Below are positions 50,082 through 57,387 of a stretch of DNA of 64,000 bases, in pieces. The stretch is taken from the NCBI RefSeq assembly GCF_006542665.1, contig NZ_AP019735.1:1364001-1428000 (forward strand). Reading direction: 5' to 3'. A program made the translations under genes and the position numbers. The DNA is from Alistipes communis (GTDB taxonomy: Bacteria; Bacteroidota; Bacteroidia; Bacteroidales; Rikenellaceae). Positions within the stretch are counted from its first letter, which is position 1; each line of letters opens with the position of its first letter. Below the pieces are notes generated by a model. The model saw nothing but the letters and a program-made list of their open reading frames with translations. It did not search any database and was not told the origin of the DNA.

Positions 50082-51095
50082 TCAGGCTCCGAGCTGTTTC
50101 ACCTCTTGCCAGATCAGCGCCGAAGCGCCGAGGATGGCGGCGTTCTGGCTCTGGATGCCGCTGGGCAGGAGCTTTACCTTGTTCTTGAAGACGCTCATCA
50201 TGTTCTCCTCCATGTACCATTGCGTCGGCTCGAAGATGTATTTTCCGGACTTGGCCAGGCCGCCGAAGAGGAAGATCGCCTCCGGCGAAGTGATCGTCAC
50301 TGCGTCGGCGAGTGCATATCCCAGCAACTCGCCCGTGATGCGGAACGCTTCGAGCGCGATGGGGTCTCCGTGCGATGCGGCCGTCGAGACCATCGCCGCG
50401 TCGAAATTGGCGAAGGGGATGTCGCGCAGCTCCGAAGGTTCGGTCATGGTGGCCATCAGTTCGAAAACGGTGCGCTTGATGCCGGTGGCCGAAACGTAGG
50501 TTTCCAGACAGCCGCGGCGCCCGCAGCCGCACTGGCGGCCGCCCCGCACGGCGATCACGTGGCCGAATTCTCCGGCGAAGCCGTCGTGGCCGTAGATCAT
50601 CTCGCCATTGGCGACGAATCCCGAACCGAGTCCCGTCCCGAGCGTGATCATGATGAAATCCTTCATCCCCTTGGCGTTGCCGTAGATCATCTCGCCGATC
50701 GTGGCGGCGTTGGCGTCGTTGGTCATCCGGCACTCGACGCCCGGGAACGCCTTCTTGATGTCGTCCACCAGCGGGAACATGCGGCGGCTCTCGTCGGGAT
50801 TGGTTTCGCCGACGGGGAACTTCCACAGGTTGGCCGGGTGTTCGATCACGCCCGTGTGGTAATTGGCGTTGGGCGCGCCGATGCCGATGCCCACCAGCTC
50901 GTATTCGAACGAAAGGCTGTCGGCCAGCGCATGCAGCGATTCGGTCAGCTCGGCCACATAGGCCGGATAATCGGTGAAAAGCGGGAATTTCTTGGTCGAT
51001 ACGACCGAATCGGCATAGAGGTCGCCGTTCTCGTCCACCAGCCCGAAGGCCGTGTTGATGCCGCCGATGTCGATTCCTATTGCAAGTTTTTTCAT
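50082..51095 (-). CDS. ROK family sugar kinase (glucokinase-like)
   Basis: 337 residues from ATG 51095 (MKKLAIGIDIGGINTAFGLVDENGDL), which lies after a consensus promoter; a longer reading is not needed. The phosphate-1 loop is DIGGINT (the usual Thr is Ile), adenosine region 'MITLGTGLGSGFVANG', catalytic region 'GHDGFAGEFGHVIA' and the ROK zinc motif CGCGRRGCLETY. It should phosphorylate glucose or a similar hexose with ATP in the cytoplasm. Position beside a secreted beta-galactosidase suggests use of imported sugar, but the two are separated by a terminator. Enzyme versus repressor: there is no helix-turn-helix, so enzyme. Confidence 0.92.
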   Translation of the reverse strand: MKKLAIGIDIGGINTAFGLVDENGDLYADSVVSTKKFPLFTDYPAYVAELTESLHALADSLSFEYELVGIGIGAPNANYHTGVIEHPANLWKFPVGETNPDESRRMFPLVDDIKKAFPGVECRMTNDANAATIGEMIYGNAKGMKDFIMITLGTGLGSGFVANGEMIYGHDGFAGEFGHVIAVRGGRQCGCGRRGCLETYVSATGIKRTVFELMATMTEPSELRDIPFANFDAAMVSTAASHGDPIALEAFRITGELLGYALADAVTITSPEAIFLFGGLAKSGKYIFEPTQWYMEENMMSVFKNKVKLLPSGIQSQNAAILGASALIWQEVKQLGA

Positions 51096-51400
51096 CGTTG
51101 CAGAATGTTGGTTTGTGGCGCGAGCGCCGTTTATTCGCATCCAAAGTTACGAAAATTTCCCTCAACTCCAAACTTTTTCCATAAATCTGTATAGGGAATA
51201 TAGATATTTGAAATTAAGATAGTTGTGAAAATTGCCTCATTTTTTGGACAATGGTTTGGCAACCGTCCCAATTGCTGCGGCCTGCATTGCTTTGCTCGTT
51301 TGGCGACTCTTACGGATGCAAATTGTAAAAATAAAGCAGAAGAAAAGAAAACGCTGCCTCCTTTCGTCGGCCTTAACAATCGTACTCTTTACTGTTCCGT
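51096..51400. other. 305-base AT-rich intergenic region
   Basis: Carries the ROK promoter (51142-51172). From about 51180 the base composition turns AT-rich and this continues to ~54100. A 66-codon plus-strand open frame with one hydrophobic segment (51232-51432) runs into the acyltransferase gene on the other strand; I see no evidence that it is real. Confidence 0.45.
51142..51172 (-). promoter_or_regulatory. Bacteroidetes promoter of the ROK gene (TTTG - 19 - TAACTTTG)
   Basis: Plus-strand CAAAGTTA (51142-51149) and CAAA (51169-51172) with 19 bases between, consensus at both boxes on the minus strand, 47 bases before the ATG. Confidence 0.75.
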
Positions 51401-51976
51401 TTACTCCTTGTCTTTTGTTTCAATCGCTTTAATTATTTTTGCCGGATTACCGCCGACAATTGTCATAGGCGGTACATCGTGTGTAACCACGCTGTTGGCA
51501 CCGATGATAGAACCATAGCCGATATGTACACCGGGCAGAACGGTAGCGCCGATGCCAATCCACACCTTGTCCTCTATGACAATGGGACGACCGTACGTGG
51601 CGTTGCGATTGTCGGGATTCGGATCGTGGTTGATGGTGATAAGATTCACTTTCGGGCCGATGAATACGCCATCGCCGATCGTTATACCTCCACGGTCAAA
51701 GAAGGTGCAGCCCTGCTGAATCCAACATCCTTTGCCAATGTGGATGTTCTTGCCGTAATCCACATAGAACGGAGGCAGCAGTGTCGTACTCTTATCAATC
51801 TCCCTGCCCGTAATACGGCGCAGATACTCATGCACTTCTTCCGGCGTGAGCCAGCCTTTTGCATTCATTTCCGCTGTTGCAGCCATTGTGTCGAATATGG
51901 TACTGATAAGTTTGTCATAGCCCGGTTCATCGGGTGAGACCATAGCGCCAGAAAGGTCTTTTTCAAAAATGTCCAT
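51401..51976 (-). CDS. Hexapeptide-repeat sugar O-acetyltransferase (Maa/LacA type)
   Basis: 191 residues from ATG 51976 (MDIFEKDLSGAMVSPDEPGYDKLI). N-terminal helices, then left-handed beta-helix hexapeptides ('GKNIHIGKGCWIQQGCTFFDRGGITIGDGVFIGPKVNLITINHD'). The catalytic His is in TINHDPN, and 'GSIIGANSVVTHDVPPMTIVGGNPAKIIK' is the standard C-terminus. The product should acetylate a sugar or similar acceptor using acetyl-CoA. The gene is visibly less GC-rich than the chromosome around it. It follows the second acyltransferase on the same strand after 111 bases with its own -7 box (52004-52011), so it may be partly independent. Confidence 0.88.
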   Translation of the reverse strand: MDIFEKDLSGAMVSPDEPGYDKLISTIFDTMAATAEMNAKGWLTPEEVHEYLRRITGREIDKSTTLLPPFYVDYGKNIHIGKGCWIQQGCTFFDRGGITIGDGVFIGPKVNLITINHDPNPDNRNATYGRPIVIEDKVWIGIGATVLPGVHIGYGSIIGANSVVTHDVPPMTIVGGNPAKIIKAIETKDKE

Positions 51977-52003
51977 TGTATATTTGTTTTTAAGATTCCG
52001 GTG

Positions 52004-52011
52004 CAAAGGTA
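52004..52011 (-). promoter_or_regulatory. -7 box upstream of the Maa-type gene (TACCTTTG)
   Basis: CAAAGGTA on the plus strand; perfect TAnnTTTG on the minus strand, 27 bases before the ATG. Confidence 0.4.
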
Positions 52012-52087
52012 GCGGGTTTGTTATGAAAAGGCTTTGCCCGTCGGCTCAAAGTGTTTTGCCGTACAGTTCAGAAGAACGGAAATGCAG

Positions 52088-52825
52088 TTACAACCCTTTC
52101 GTGTACTTGTTGATGCACTTGCGGTCCCAGTTTATGCCACGCTTCACTATCTTGGCCGGGGTGCCTGCAAGGATTACGTTCGGCTCGTCGAACCGTTTGG
52201 TAACGATGCTGCCCCAACCTACAATGCTGTTGTCGGCGATTCGCACATTCTTGCCTATCTTGACATCCTTGCCCACCCATACGTGACGGCCTATCTCAAT
52301 GCTTTCGGCATAATTGACAGGGTTTCCTTCGAGGTCGGTAATCGTGTGGGCATCTGTGCACCACACATCCACGCCCCAGCTCAACTGGCTGTCATCGCCG
52401 ATGCTGACACGCGAATGGTCTTCTTGCAGATAGAGGGTGACTCCGTTGATGACCACCCGGTCGCCTATGGTGACGCTGCATCCGTTTGCTGTCCGGGATA
52501 CGCCTGCACCCAGTCCGGGCAGCTGCCCGATGATGAGTTTCAGCCCGGTCATGCCCAATATGGAGGAACAACGTACAATGACCGTTCCCATGTCCACTTC
52601 GTTTCCATCCCCTTTGACGATAAGCAGGAATCCGGCTCCCGTTAGCAATTCTTCCGCACTATCTTCCGATTCGAAATGCAACAGCACACGGTTATTGTTC
52701 CCGATGATAGATATGTTCGACCGTTCCAACATCCGGTTGATTCTGTTGTCTGCCGTATCCAAACAGCGTACTTCCCTGTCCGGGAATGCGAGAATAAGTT
52801 GGTTTTCTTGTCCTTGAATATCCAT
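52088..52825 (-). CDS. Hexapeptide-repeat acyltransferase with unusual N-terminal half
   Basis: 245 residues. The C-terminal ~130 residues are a left-handed beta-helix acetyltransferase of the CatB/NeuD-like group ('GDRVVINGVTLYLQEDHSRVSIGDDSQLSWGVDVWCTDAHTI', 'IGRHVWVGKDVKIGKNVRIADNSIVGWGSIVTK', 'VILAGTPAKIVKRGI'), with a candidate catalytic His in CTDAHTI. The first ~100 residues ('NISIIGNNNRVLLHFESEDSAEELLTG') also look like degenerate beta-helix turns, making the whole protein longer than typical. Acceptor unknown; a surface polysaccharide sugar is plausible. It starts 24 bases after the AraC gene stop, so the two form a transcription unit. Confidence 0.82.
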   Translation of the reverse strand: MDIQGQENQLILAFPDREVRCLDTADNRINRMLERSNISIIGNNNRVLLHFESEDSAEELLTGAGFLLIVKGDGNEVDMGTVIVRCSSILGMTGLKLIIGQLPGLGAGVSRTANGCSVTIGDRVVINGVTLYLQEDHSRVSIGDDSQLSWGVDVWCTDAHTITDLEGNPVNYAESIEIGRHVWVGKDVKIGKNVRIADNSIVGWGSIVTKRFDEPNVILAGTPAKIVKRGINWDRKCINKYTKGL

Positions 52826-52849
52826 AAGTCCGTTCGTTTGAATAAAAGA

Positions 52850-53683
52850 TCAATTGCTGTGGGCAGGGGAATATCCGTACAGTCCCTTGTATGCTTTTGA
52901 AAAGTGGGAAAGGTTTTTAAAGCCTACACGGTAGCAAACGTCGGTCACTTTCCGTGTGCCGGACAGTATGAGCGCATGGGCTGCTTCCAGTCTGCGGCGT
53001 ATCACCCATTTTTGAGGAGACAGGTCGCTTACTTTATTGAAGTCACGTTTGAACGTGGCAAGGCTCCGCCCGGTATAATTGGCCATTTCCGCCAGCGTAA
53101 GGTCGTTCATGTAGTTCTGTTCCATGAAGTCCATGATGTCGATTTTCCACGGGTCGGCGAAGTCGAAAAGCGAGGCATACAGGTTCTTGTCCGTATTCAG
53201 GAGTACGTACAATCCTTCTGTCATCTTCAATTCCAACAGTTCGTCCGTAGGTCGGATGCCGGAATTGAAGTATGGGGTCATCGACTCGAACAGGCTTACG
53301 ATGTCGGGACGGTCGGACGGCAGTCTGTACAGACTGACTTTGCTTCGTCGTGCATTTTCCGGCAGACTTTCCTTGTCCAAGCGGCAGTAAAAGTTACGCA
53401 GAAATTTATCCGTGAACATTAGGAATACGGCCTTGAACTGCTCCATTTTGCATGCTTGTTTGGTGAGCTGCACGCTGAAATCCTTACGAATAAATGCGCA
53501 ATCCCCTTTGTGCAATCGGGTAATTTTCTTGTGTTCCTTTATTTCCAGTTCCCCGGAATACATATAGACCAATACGTGAGAATGGTTGCGATGCAGGCAA
53601 CTGCTTCCATTGTCAGAATACATAGCCAAAAAAATATCCGAGTAGCGCAAGGTGTCAATTCCTTTCAAACAGTCTGTTTTCAT
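52850..53683 (-). CDS. AraC-family transcriptional regulator
   Basis: 277 residues. N-terminal cupin-like sensor domain (HRNHSHVLVYMYSGELEIKEHKKITRLHKGDCAFI) and a C-terminal double helix-turn-helix: 'MNDLTLAEMANYTGRSLATFKRDFNKV' for the first and 'VTDVCYRVGFKNLSHFSKAYKGLYGYSP' for the second, the AraC signature. It probably activates or represses the acyltransferase gene that follows after 24 bases. Effector unknown. Base composition is AT-richer than the flanks, in line with acquisition of the whole block. Confidence 0.92.
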   Translation of the reverse strand: MKTDCLKGIDTLRYSDIFLAMYSDNGSSCLHRNHSHVLVYMYSGELEIKEHKKITRLHKGDCAFIRKDFSVQLTKQACKMEQFKAVFLMFTDKFLRNFYCRLDKESLPENARRSKVSLYRLPSDRPDIVSLFESMTPYFNSGIRPTDELLELKMTEGLYVLLNTDKNLYASLFDFADPWKIDIMDFMEQNYMNDLTLAEMANYTGRSLATFKRDFNKVSDLSPQKWVIRRRLEAAHALILSGTRKVTDVCYRVGFKNLSHFSKAYKGLYGYSPAHSN

Positions 53684-53701
53684 CTATCGTTATTTTGATG
53701 G

Positions 53702-53709
53702 CAAAGCTA
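53702..53709 (-). promoter_or_regulatory. -7 box of the AraC gene (TAGCTTTG)
   Basis: CAAAGCTA on the plus strand; perfect TAnnTTTG on the minus strand, 18 bases before the ATG. Confidence 0.4.
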
Positions 53710-53814
53710 GGTATTTGTGTCGATAATTTGTTTGCTGTGAGGCGCCGACTTGATATGTTATCATCAAATTTGATGTGTTTGCAAAAGAGTTTAGGTATAT
53801 TTGATCGCGTCTTA

Positions 53815-54022
53815 GATACTCCGTCTCGGCATAATCAAGCCGACGCTTGCTTCTGCGCCCGACTTTTCGTATCTTTGGCTTCGCCTTGGATACTTCCGCT
53901 CGGCAATGTTCAAATAAATTCGACATTGCCCTCGCTTATTCGTACTTTGGCTTCGCCGAAGATACTCCCGCTCGGCAAAATGCAAACGAGTTTGCTTTTG
54001 CTCTCGCTTATTCGTATCTTTG
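53815..54022 (+). repeat. Tandem 72-74-bp repeat array, three units
   Basis: Same family as 40744-40900 in the opposite orientation. Conserved parts are gatact.ccg.ctcgg before and ctcgcttattcgta..tttgg after a variable centre (about 53830-53855, 53904-53928, 53976-54000); period 72-74 bases. The second and third centres, reverse-complemented, differ from those of the 40744 array by only one or two bases, so two hairpin types are shared between loci but in swapped order. The first unit is more divergent. Located between AraC (-) and the prenyl synthase (+). Confidence 0.88.
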
Positions 54023-54038
54023 GACGTGTATTCGCCGA

Positions 54039-54100
54039 CGTTTTCGATAAGCCGAGCGCAATGCCGAACTTCGTTCGGGTTTTGCCGAGGCGGGAAAACG
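54039..54100 (+). repeat. Related single repeat with nested stems
   Basis: Outer arms cgttttc (54039-54045) and gaaaacg (54094-54100), then gataagccgagcg and ccgaggcggg, then an inner hairpin ccgaac/gttcgg (54063-54078). The same plan is found at 57312-57368 with different stem sequences. Confidence 0.75.
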
Positions 54101-54133
54101 GCTGTCGCGAACGAACGATCAAACGTAAGAAAA

Positions 54134-55105
54134 ATGCAGACCAACGAACAGCTTCTCGACCTTCTCGAAAATTATCTCGCTCAGCGTGAGCTGCCTACCG
54201 AACCCGAACGGCTCTACGATCCGATCCGCTATTCGCTCGCGGGCGGCGGCAAGCGCCTGCGCCCGATGCTGCTGCTGCTGTCGTGCGGGCTGTTTGCCGA
54301 CGACGTCGACGTCGCGCTGCCCGCCGCCGCCGCCGTCGAGATATTCCACAACTTCACGCTGCTGCACGACGACATCATGGACAATGCCGCCGTGCGCCGC
54401 GGCAAACCTTCGGTCTACGCCCGCTGGGGCGGCAACGTGGCGATTCTGTCGGGCGATGCCATGCTCATCAGCGCCTACCGGCTGCTGGCGCAGGCACCGC
54501 CGGCACTGCTGCCGCGTATTTTGGAGGTCTTCAACACGATGGCGCTGGGTGTTTGCGAAGGGCAGCAGTACGACATGGATTTCGAGAGCAAGCAGAAGGT
54601 TTCGGTCGTGGAGTACATGTCGATGATCGAATTGAAGACGTCGGTGCTGGTGGCAGGTTCGGCCATGATGGGTGCGATTCTGGGCGGTGCCGACGAGGAG
54701 CAGAGCCGCCGTCTCTACCAGTTCGCCATCGAACTGGGCATGGCCTTCCAGTTGCAGGACGACCTGCTGGACAGCTACGGCGGCGAGGAGTTGGGCAAGA
54801 CCATCGGCGGCGACATTCTCGAAGGGAAGAAGAGCTATCTGATGGTCACGGCCATGAGCCGTGCCGACGAGGAGCAGCGCGAGGTGCTGCGCCACACCTA
54901 CAAGGATGCGGCGCTTGCCCCTGCGGAGAAGATCGCCCGCGTGCGCGCCGTCTTCGACGCGCTGGATGTGCCGCGCCTCACGGAGCAGCAGATTTCGCTG
55001 CGTTTCGACCGTGCGCTGGCGACGCTCGACGGGCTGAACGTTCCCGATGCGCGCAAGGAGCCGCTGCGCGAGTACGCCCGCAGCCTGATGGGGCGCAGGA
55101 AATAG
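54134..55105 (+). CDS. Trans-type polyprenyl diphosphate synthase
   Basis: 323 residues from ATG 54134 (MQTNEQLLDLLENYL); earlier in-frame Mets lie in the repeat region. First Asp-rich motif LLHDDIMDNAAVRRG (DDxxD), GGGKRLRP substrate loop, second Asp-rich motif FQLQDDLLDSYG and 'GKTIGGDILEGKKSYL'. It condenses isopentenyl diphosphate with an allylic diphosphate to a linear all-trans product. Chain length cannot be read with confidence; the residues five and four before the first DDxxD are Phe-Thr (NFTLLHDD), and a menaquinone side-chain role would match the mqn genes nearby. A short-chain (FPP/GGPP) role is the alternative. Confidence 0.92.
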   Translation: MQTNEQLLDLLENYLAQRELPTEPERLYDPIRYSLAGGGKRLRPMLLLLSCGLFADDVDVALPAAAAVEIFHNFTLLHDDIMDNAAVRRGKPSVYARWGGNVAILSGDAMLISAYRLLAQAPPALLPRILEVFNTMALGVCEGQQYDMDFESKQKVSVVEYMSMIELKTSVLVAGSAMMGAILGGADEEQSRRLYQFAIELGMAFQLQDDLLDSYGGEELGKTIGGDILEGKKSYLMVTAMSRADEEQREVLRHTYKDAALAPAEKIARVRAVFDALDVPRLTEQQISLRFDRALATLDGLNVPDARKEPLREYARSLMGRRK

Positions 55106-55259
55106 ACGATTCGATTTCCCGAAAAAACTCGCGATTCGGCCTCGGAGGTCGGAATCGGACGAGTCTCCGCGGGTTACAGTCCGTCGTGCGGGAGGGGCGA
55201 ACCGCCTGCGATGCAGAACGCTGTCGGAAAAGAGCGGCGGCACGAGAAAAACATTCGAG

Positions 55260-56519
55260 ATGAAACGAAGCGACATAGAACTGATGGCTCCGGCCGGGAG
55301 CTACGAGGCGTTGCAGGCGGCCGTGCAGGCCGGAGCCGACGCCGTCTATTTCGGTGTGGGGCAGCTCAACATGCGGTCGAAGTCGGCCGCGAATTTCACG
55401 CCGGACGATCTGGAACGCATCGTCGGGATCGCCCGCGCGGCGGGGGTGAAGAGCTACCTGACGGTCAATACGGTGATCTACGAGGACGAATTGCGGCAGA
55501 TGCACGCGCTCGTCGACCGTGCCCGCGCGGCGGGGGTCGACGCCGTGATCGCTTCCGACCTGTCGGCGATCCTCTACGCGCGCCGCATCGGGATGGAGGT
55601 GCATATCTCCACGCAGTGCAACCTCACGAACAGTGAGGCGGTGAAGTTCTTTTCGCAGTGGGCCGACGTGGTGGTGCTGGCGCGCGAACTGTCGCTCGAC
55701 CAGATCGGCCGCATCGCCCGTGCGATCGACGAGCAGCAGATCTGCGGCCCTTCGGGCGATCCGGTGCGCATCGAGATGTTCGCCCACGGCGCGCTGTGCA
55801 TGGCCGTTTCGGGCAAGTGCTACCTGTCGCTGCACGAGACGGGGTGTTCGGCCAACCGGGGCGCCTGCCGCCAGATCTGCCGCCGCAAATATACGCTCAC
55901 CGACGTGGAGACGGGCGCGCAGCTCGCCGCCGAGGGGCAATACCTCCTTTCGCCCAAAGACCTCTGCACGATCGACTTCCTCGACCGCTTCGTCGGCGCC
56001 GGCGTGCGCGTGCTCAAAATCGAAGGGCGTGCCCGCGGTGCGGAGTATGTCAAACGGGTGGTGGCGTGTTACGACCGCGCCCTGCGGGCGATGGAGACGG
56101 GCGAATATACGCCCGAACTGGCTGCGGCGCTCAAAGAGGAGCTGGCGACGGTCTTCAACCGCGGCTTCTGGCAGGGTTACTATGCCGGTGCGCCGATGGC
56201 CGAACATAGCGAGCATTACGGGTCGTCGGCCACGCGCCGCAAGGTCTACGTGGGCCGGGTGACCAACTTTTTCAAGAAGCAGTCGGTGGCCGAGGTATGG
56301 GTCGAGGCGTCGCCCGTGCGGCGCGGCGACGAGCTCTTCTTCCAGGGGCCGACGACGGGCGTGGTCGAACTGACGGCCGACCCCTATGTGGGCAATGCTC
56401 CTGCCCAGGAGGCCGTGCAAGGGGTCTTCTGTTCGCTGAAAACCCCTTCGCTCGTGCGGCGCGGCGACCAGCTCTACCGCATGGTGCCGGCCGACGCCTC
56501 GAATTCGCAGCCCGACTGA
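55260..56519 (+). CDS. U32 family peptidase-like protein (TrhP/YegQ type)
   Basis: 419 residues. The U32 signature EMFAHGALCMAVSGKCYLS is complete, with further conserved Cys in 'SANRGACRQICRRKY'. The N-terminal TIM-barrel-like half starts 'IELMAPAGSYEALQAAVQAGADAVYFG'. Although named for a collagenase, members of this group in E. coli (TrhP) support prephenate-dependent hydroxylation of tRNA U34, and others are involved in O2-independent ubiquinone hydroxylation; the Cys set probably holds an Fe-S cluster. A tRNA role is the best guess here. Cytoplasmic, no signal. 154 bases after the polyprenyl synthase gene. Confidence 0.9.
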   Translation: MKRSDIELMAPAGSYEALQAAVQAGADAVYFGVGQLNMRSKSAANFTPDDLERIVGIARAAGVKSYLTVNTVIYEDELRQMHALVDRARAAGVDAVIASDLSAILYARRIGMEVHISTQCNLTNSEAVKFFSQWADVVVLARELSLDQIGRIARAIDEQQICGPSGDPVRIEMFAHGALCMAVSGKCYLSLHETGCSANRGACRQICRRKYTLTDVETGAQLAAEGQYLLSPKDLCTIDFLDRFVGAGVRVLKIEGRARGAEYVKRVVACYDRALRAMETGEYTPELAAALKEELATVFNRGFWQGYYAGAPMAEHSEHYGSSATRRKVYVGRVTNFFKKQSVAEVWVEASPVRRGDELFFQGPTTGVVELTADPYVGNAPAQEAVQGVFCSLKTPSLVRRGDQLYRMVPADASNSQPD

Positions 56520-56587
56520 TTCGCCGCACGCCTTTTGCAGGGAAAACGAAAAGAAATGTCAAAATAACAAAATCATTCGACACGAAA

Positions 56588-57289
56588 ATGGAAACAACCA
56601 AACCGACCTTCGCCGCCGCGCAGCCCGATGCCGCGCGCGCGACGCTTTTCCGCAACGTCTATCTCTGGATGACTATGGCGCTGGCACTGACGGCGCTGAC
56701 GGCCTATACGGTGGCCGGCTCCGAAACGCTGTTGCAGGCGATTTTCAGCAGCCGCTTCGTCTTCCTCGGCCTCATCGTCGCCGAGTTGGTGCTCGTCTTC
56801 GTCCTGGCGGCCAACATCATGCGCATGTCGTTCCTGACGGCCACGCTGATGTTCATCGCCTATTCGGTAGTCAACGGCGCCACGCTGTCGACCATTTTCC
56901 TCGTCTACGACCTGGGATCGATCGGCCTGACGTTCCTCGTCACGGCCGGCATGTTCGGCGCGATGTCGCTCTACGGCTTCGTCACGGGGCGCGACCTCTC
57001 GTCGTGGGGCAACCTGCTGACGATGGCCCTCGTGGGCGTGATCCTCGCCTCGGTGGTCAATCTCTTCCTCCGAAGCGAGATGCTCATGTGGATCGTCACC
57101 TACGTCGGCATCCTGCTCTTCGTCGGGCTGACGGCCTACGACACGCAGACGATCAAGCGGATGATCTACTCCGGCGCCGAGGTCGACGAGCCGATGCAGA
57201 AAATGGCGCTGCTGGGTGCGCTGTCGCTCTACCTCGATTTCATCAACCTGTTTCTCTACATGCTGCGGCTGCTGGGCAACCGCCGGTAG
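56588..57289 (+). CDS. Bax inhibitor-1/YccA family membrane protein
   Basis: 233 residues from ATG 56588 (METTKPTFAAAQPDAARATLFRNVYLW). Seven hydrophobic helices in the usual BI-1 layout; the C-terminal conserved 'GLTAYDTQTIKRMI' and 'ALLGALSLYLDFINLFLYMLRL' carry the Asp residues of the proposed pH-sensing pair. Bacterial homologues are pH-sensitive Ca2+ leak channels or regulators of membrane proteases such as FtsH. Inner membrane. A 57-base repeat element separates it from the aminopeptidase gene downstream. Confidence 0.93.
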   Translation: METTKPTFAAAQPDAARATLFRNVYLWMTMALALTALTAYTVAGSETLLQAIFSSRFVFLGLIVAELVLVFVLAANIMRMSFLTATLMFIAYSVVNGATLSTIFLVYDLGSIGLTFLVTAGMFGAMSLYGFVTGRDLSSWGNLLTMALVGVILASVVNLFLRSEMLMWIVTYVGILLFVGLTAYDTQTIKRMIYSGAEVDEPMQKMALLGALSLYLDFINLFLYMLRLLGNRR

Positions 57290-57311
57290 GGAGACGACGT
57301 AAAAAAGACAA

Positions 57312-57368
57312 CCATTTCGTCAAGCCGAGCGCAATTGAACTTGCTCGAATTGCCGAGGCGAGAAATGG
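57312..57368 (+). repeat. Related single repeat with nested stems
   Basis: Outer arms ccatttc (57312-57318) and gaaatgg (57362-57368), conserved aagccgagcg and ccgaggcg, and a self-complementary centre starting caatt and ending aattg (57332-57352). Same layout as 54039-54100 with all three stem sequences changed but still paired. Confidence 0.75.
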
Positions 57369-57387
57369 AAGAAAAAAATCAACGAAC

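Noticed and set aside
51232..51432. 66-codon open frame with a hydrophobic segment
   Set aside because: Runs into the acyltransferase gene on the opposite strand and has no start signal or family resemblance; kept only as a note on the intergenic region.
53815..54100. Possible small CRISPR array
   Set aside because: The variable centres are self-complementary and recur at other loci, repeats are long and imperfect, and no cas genes are near; it is a hairpin repeat family.
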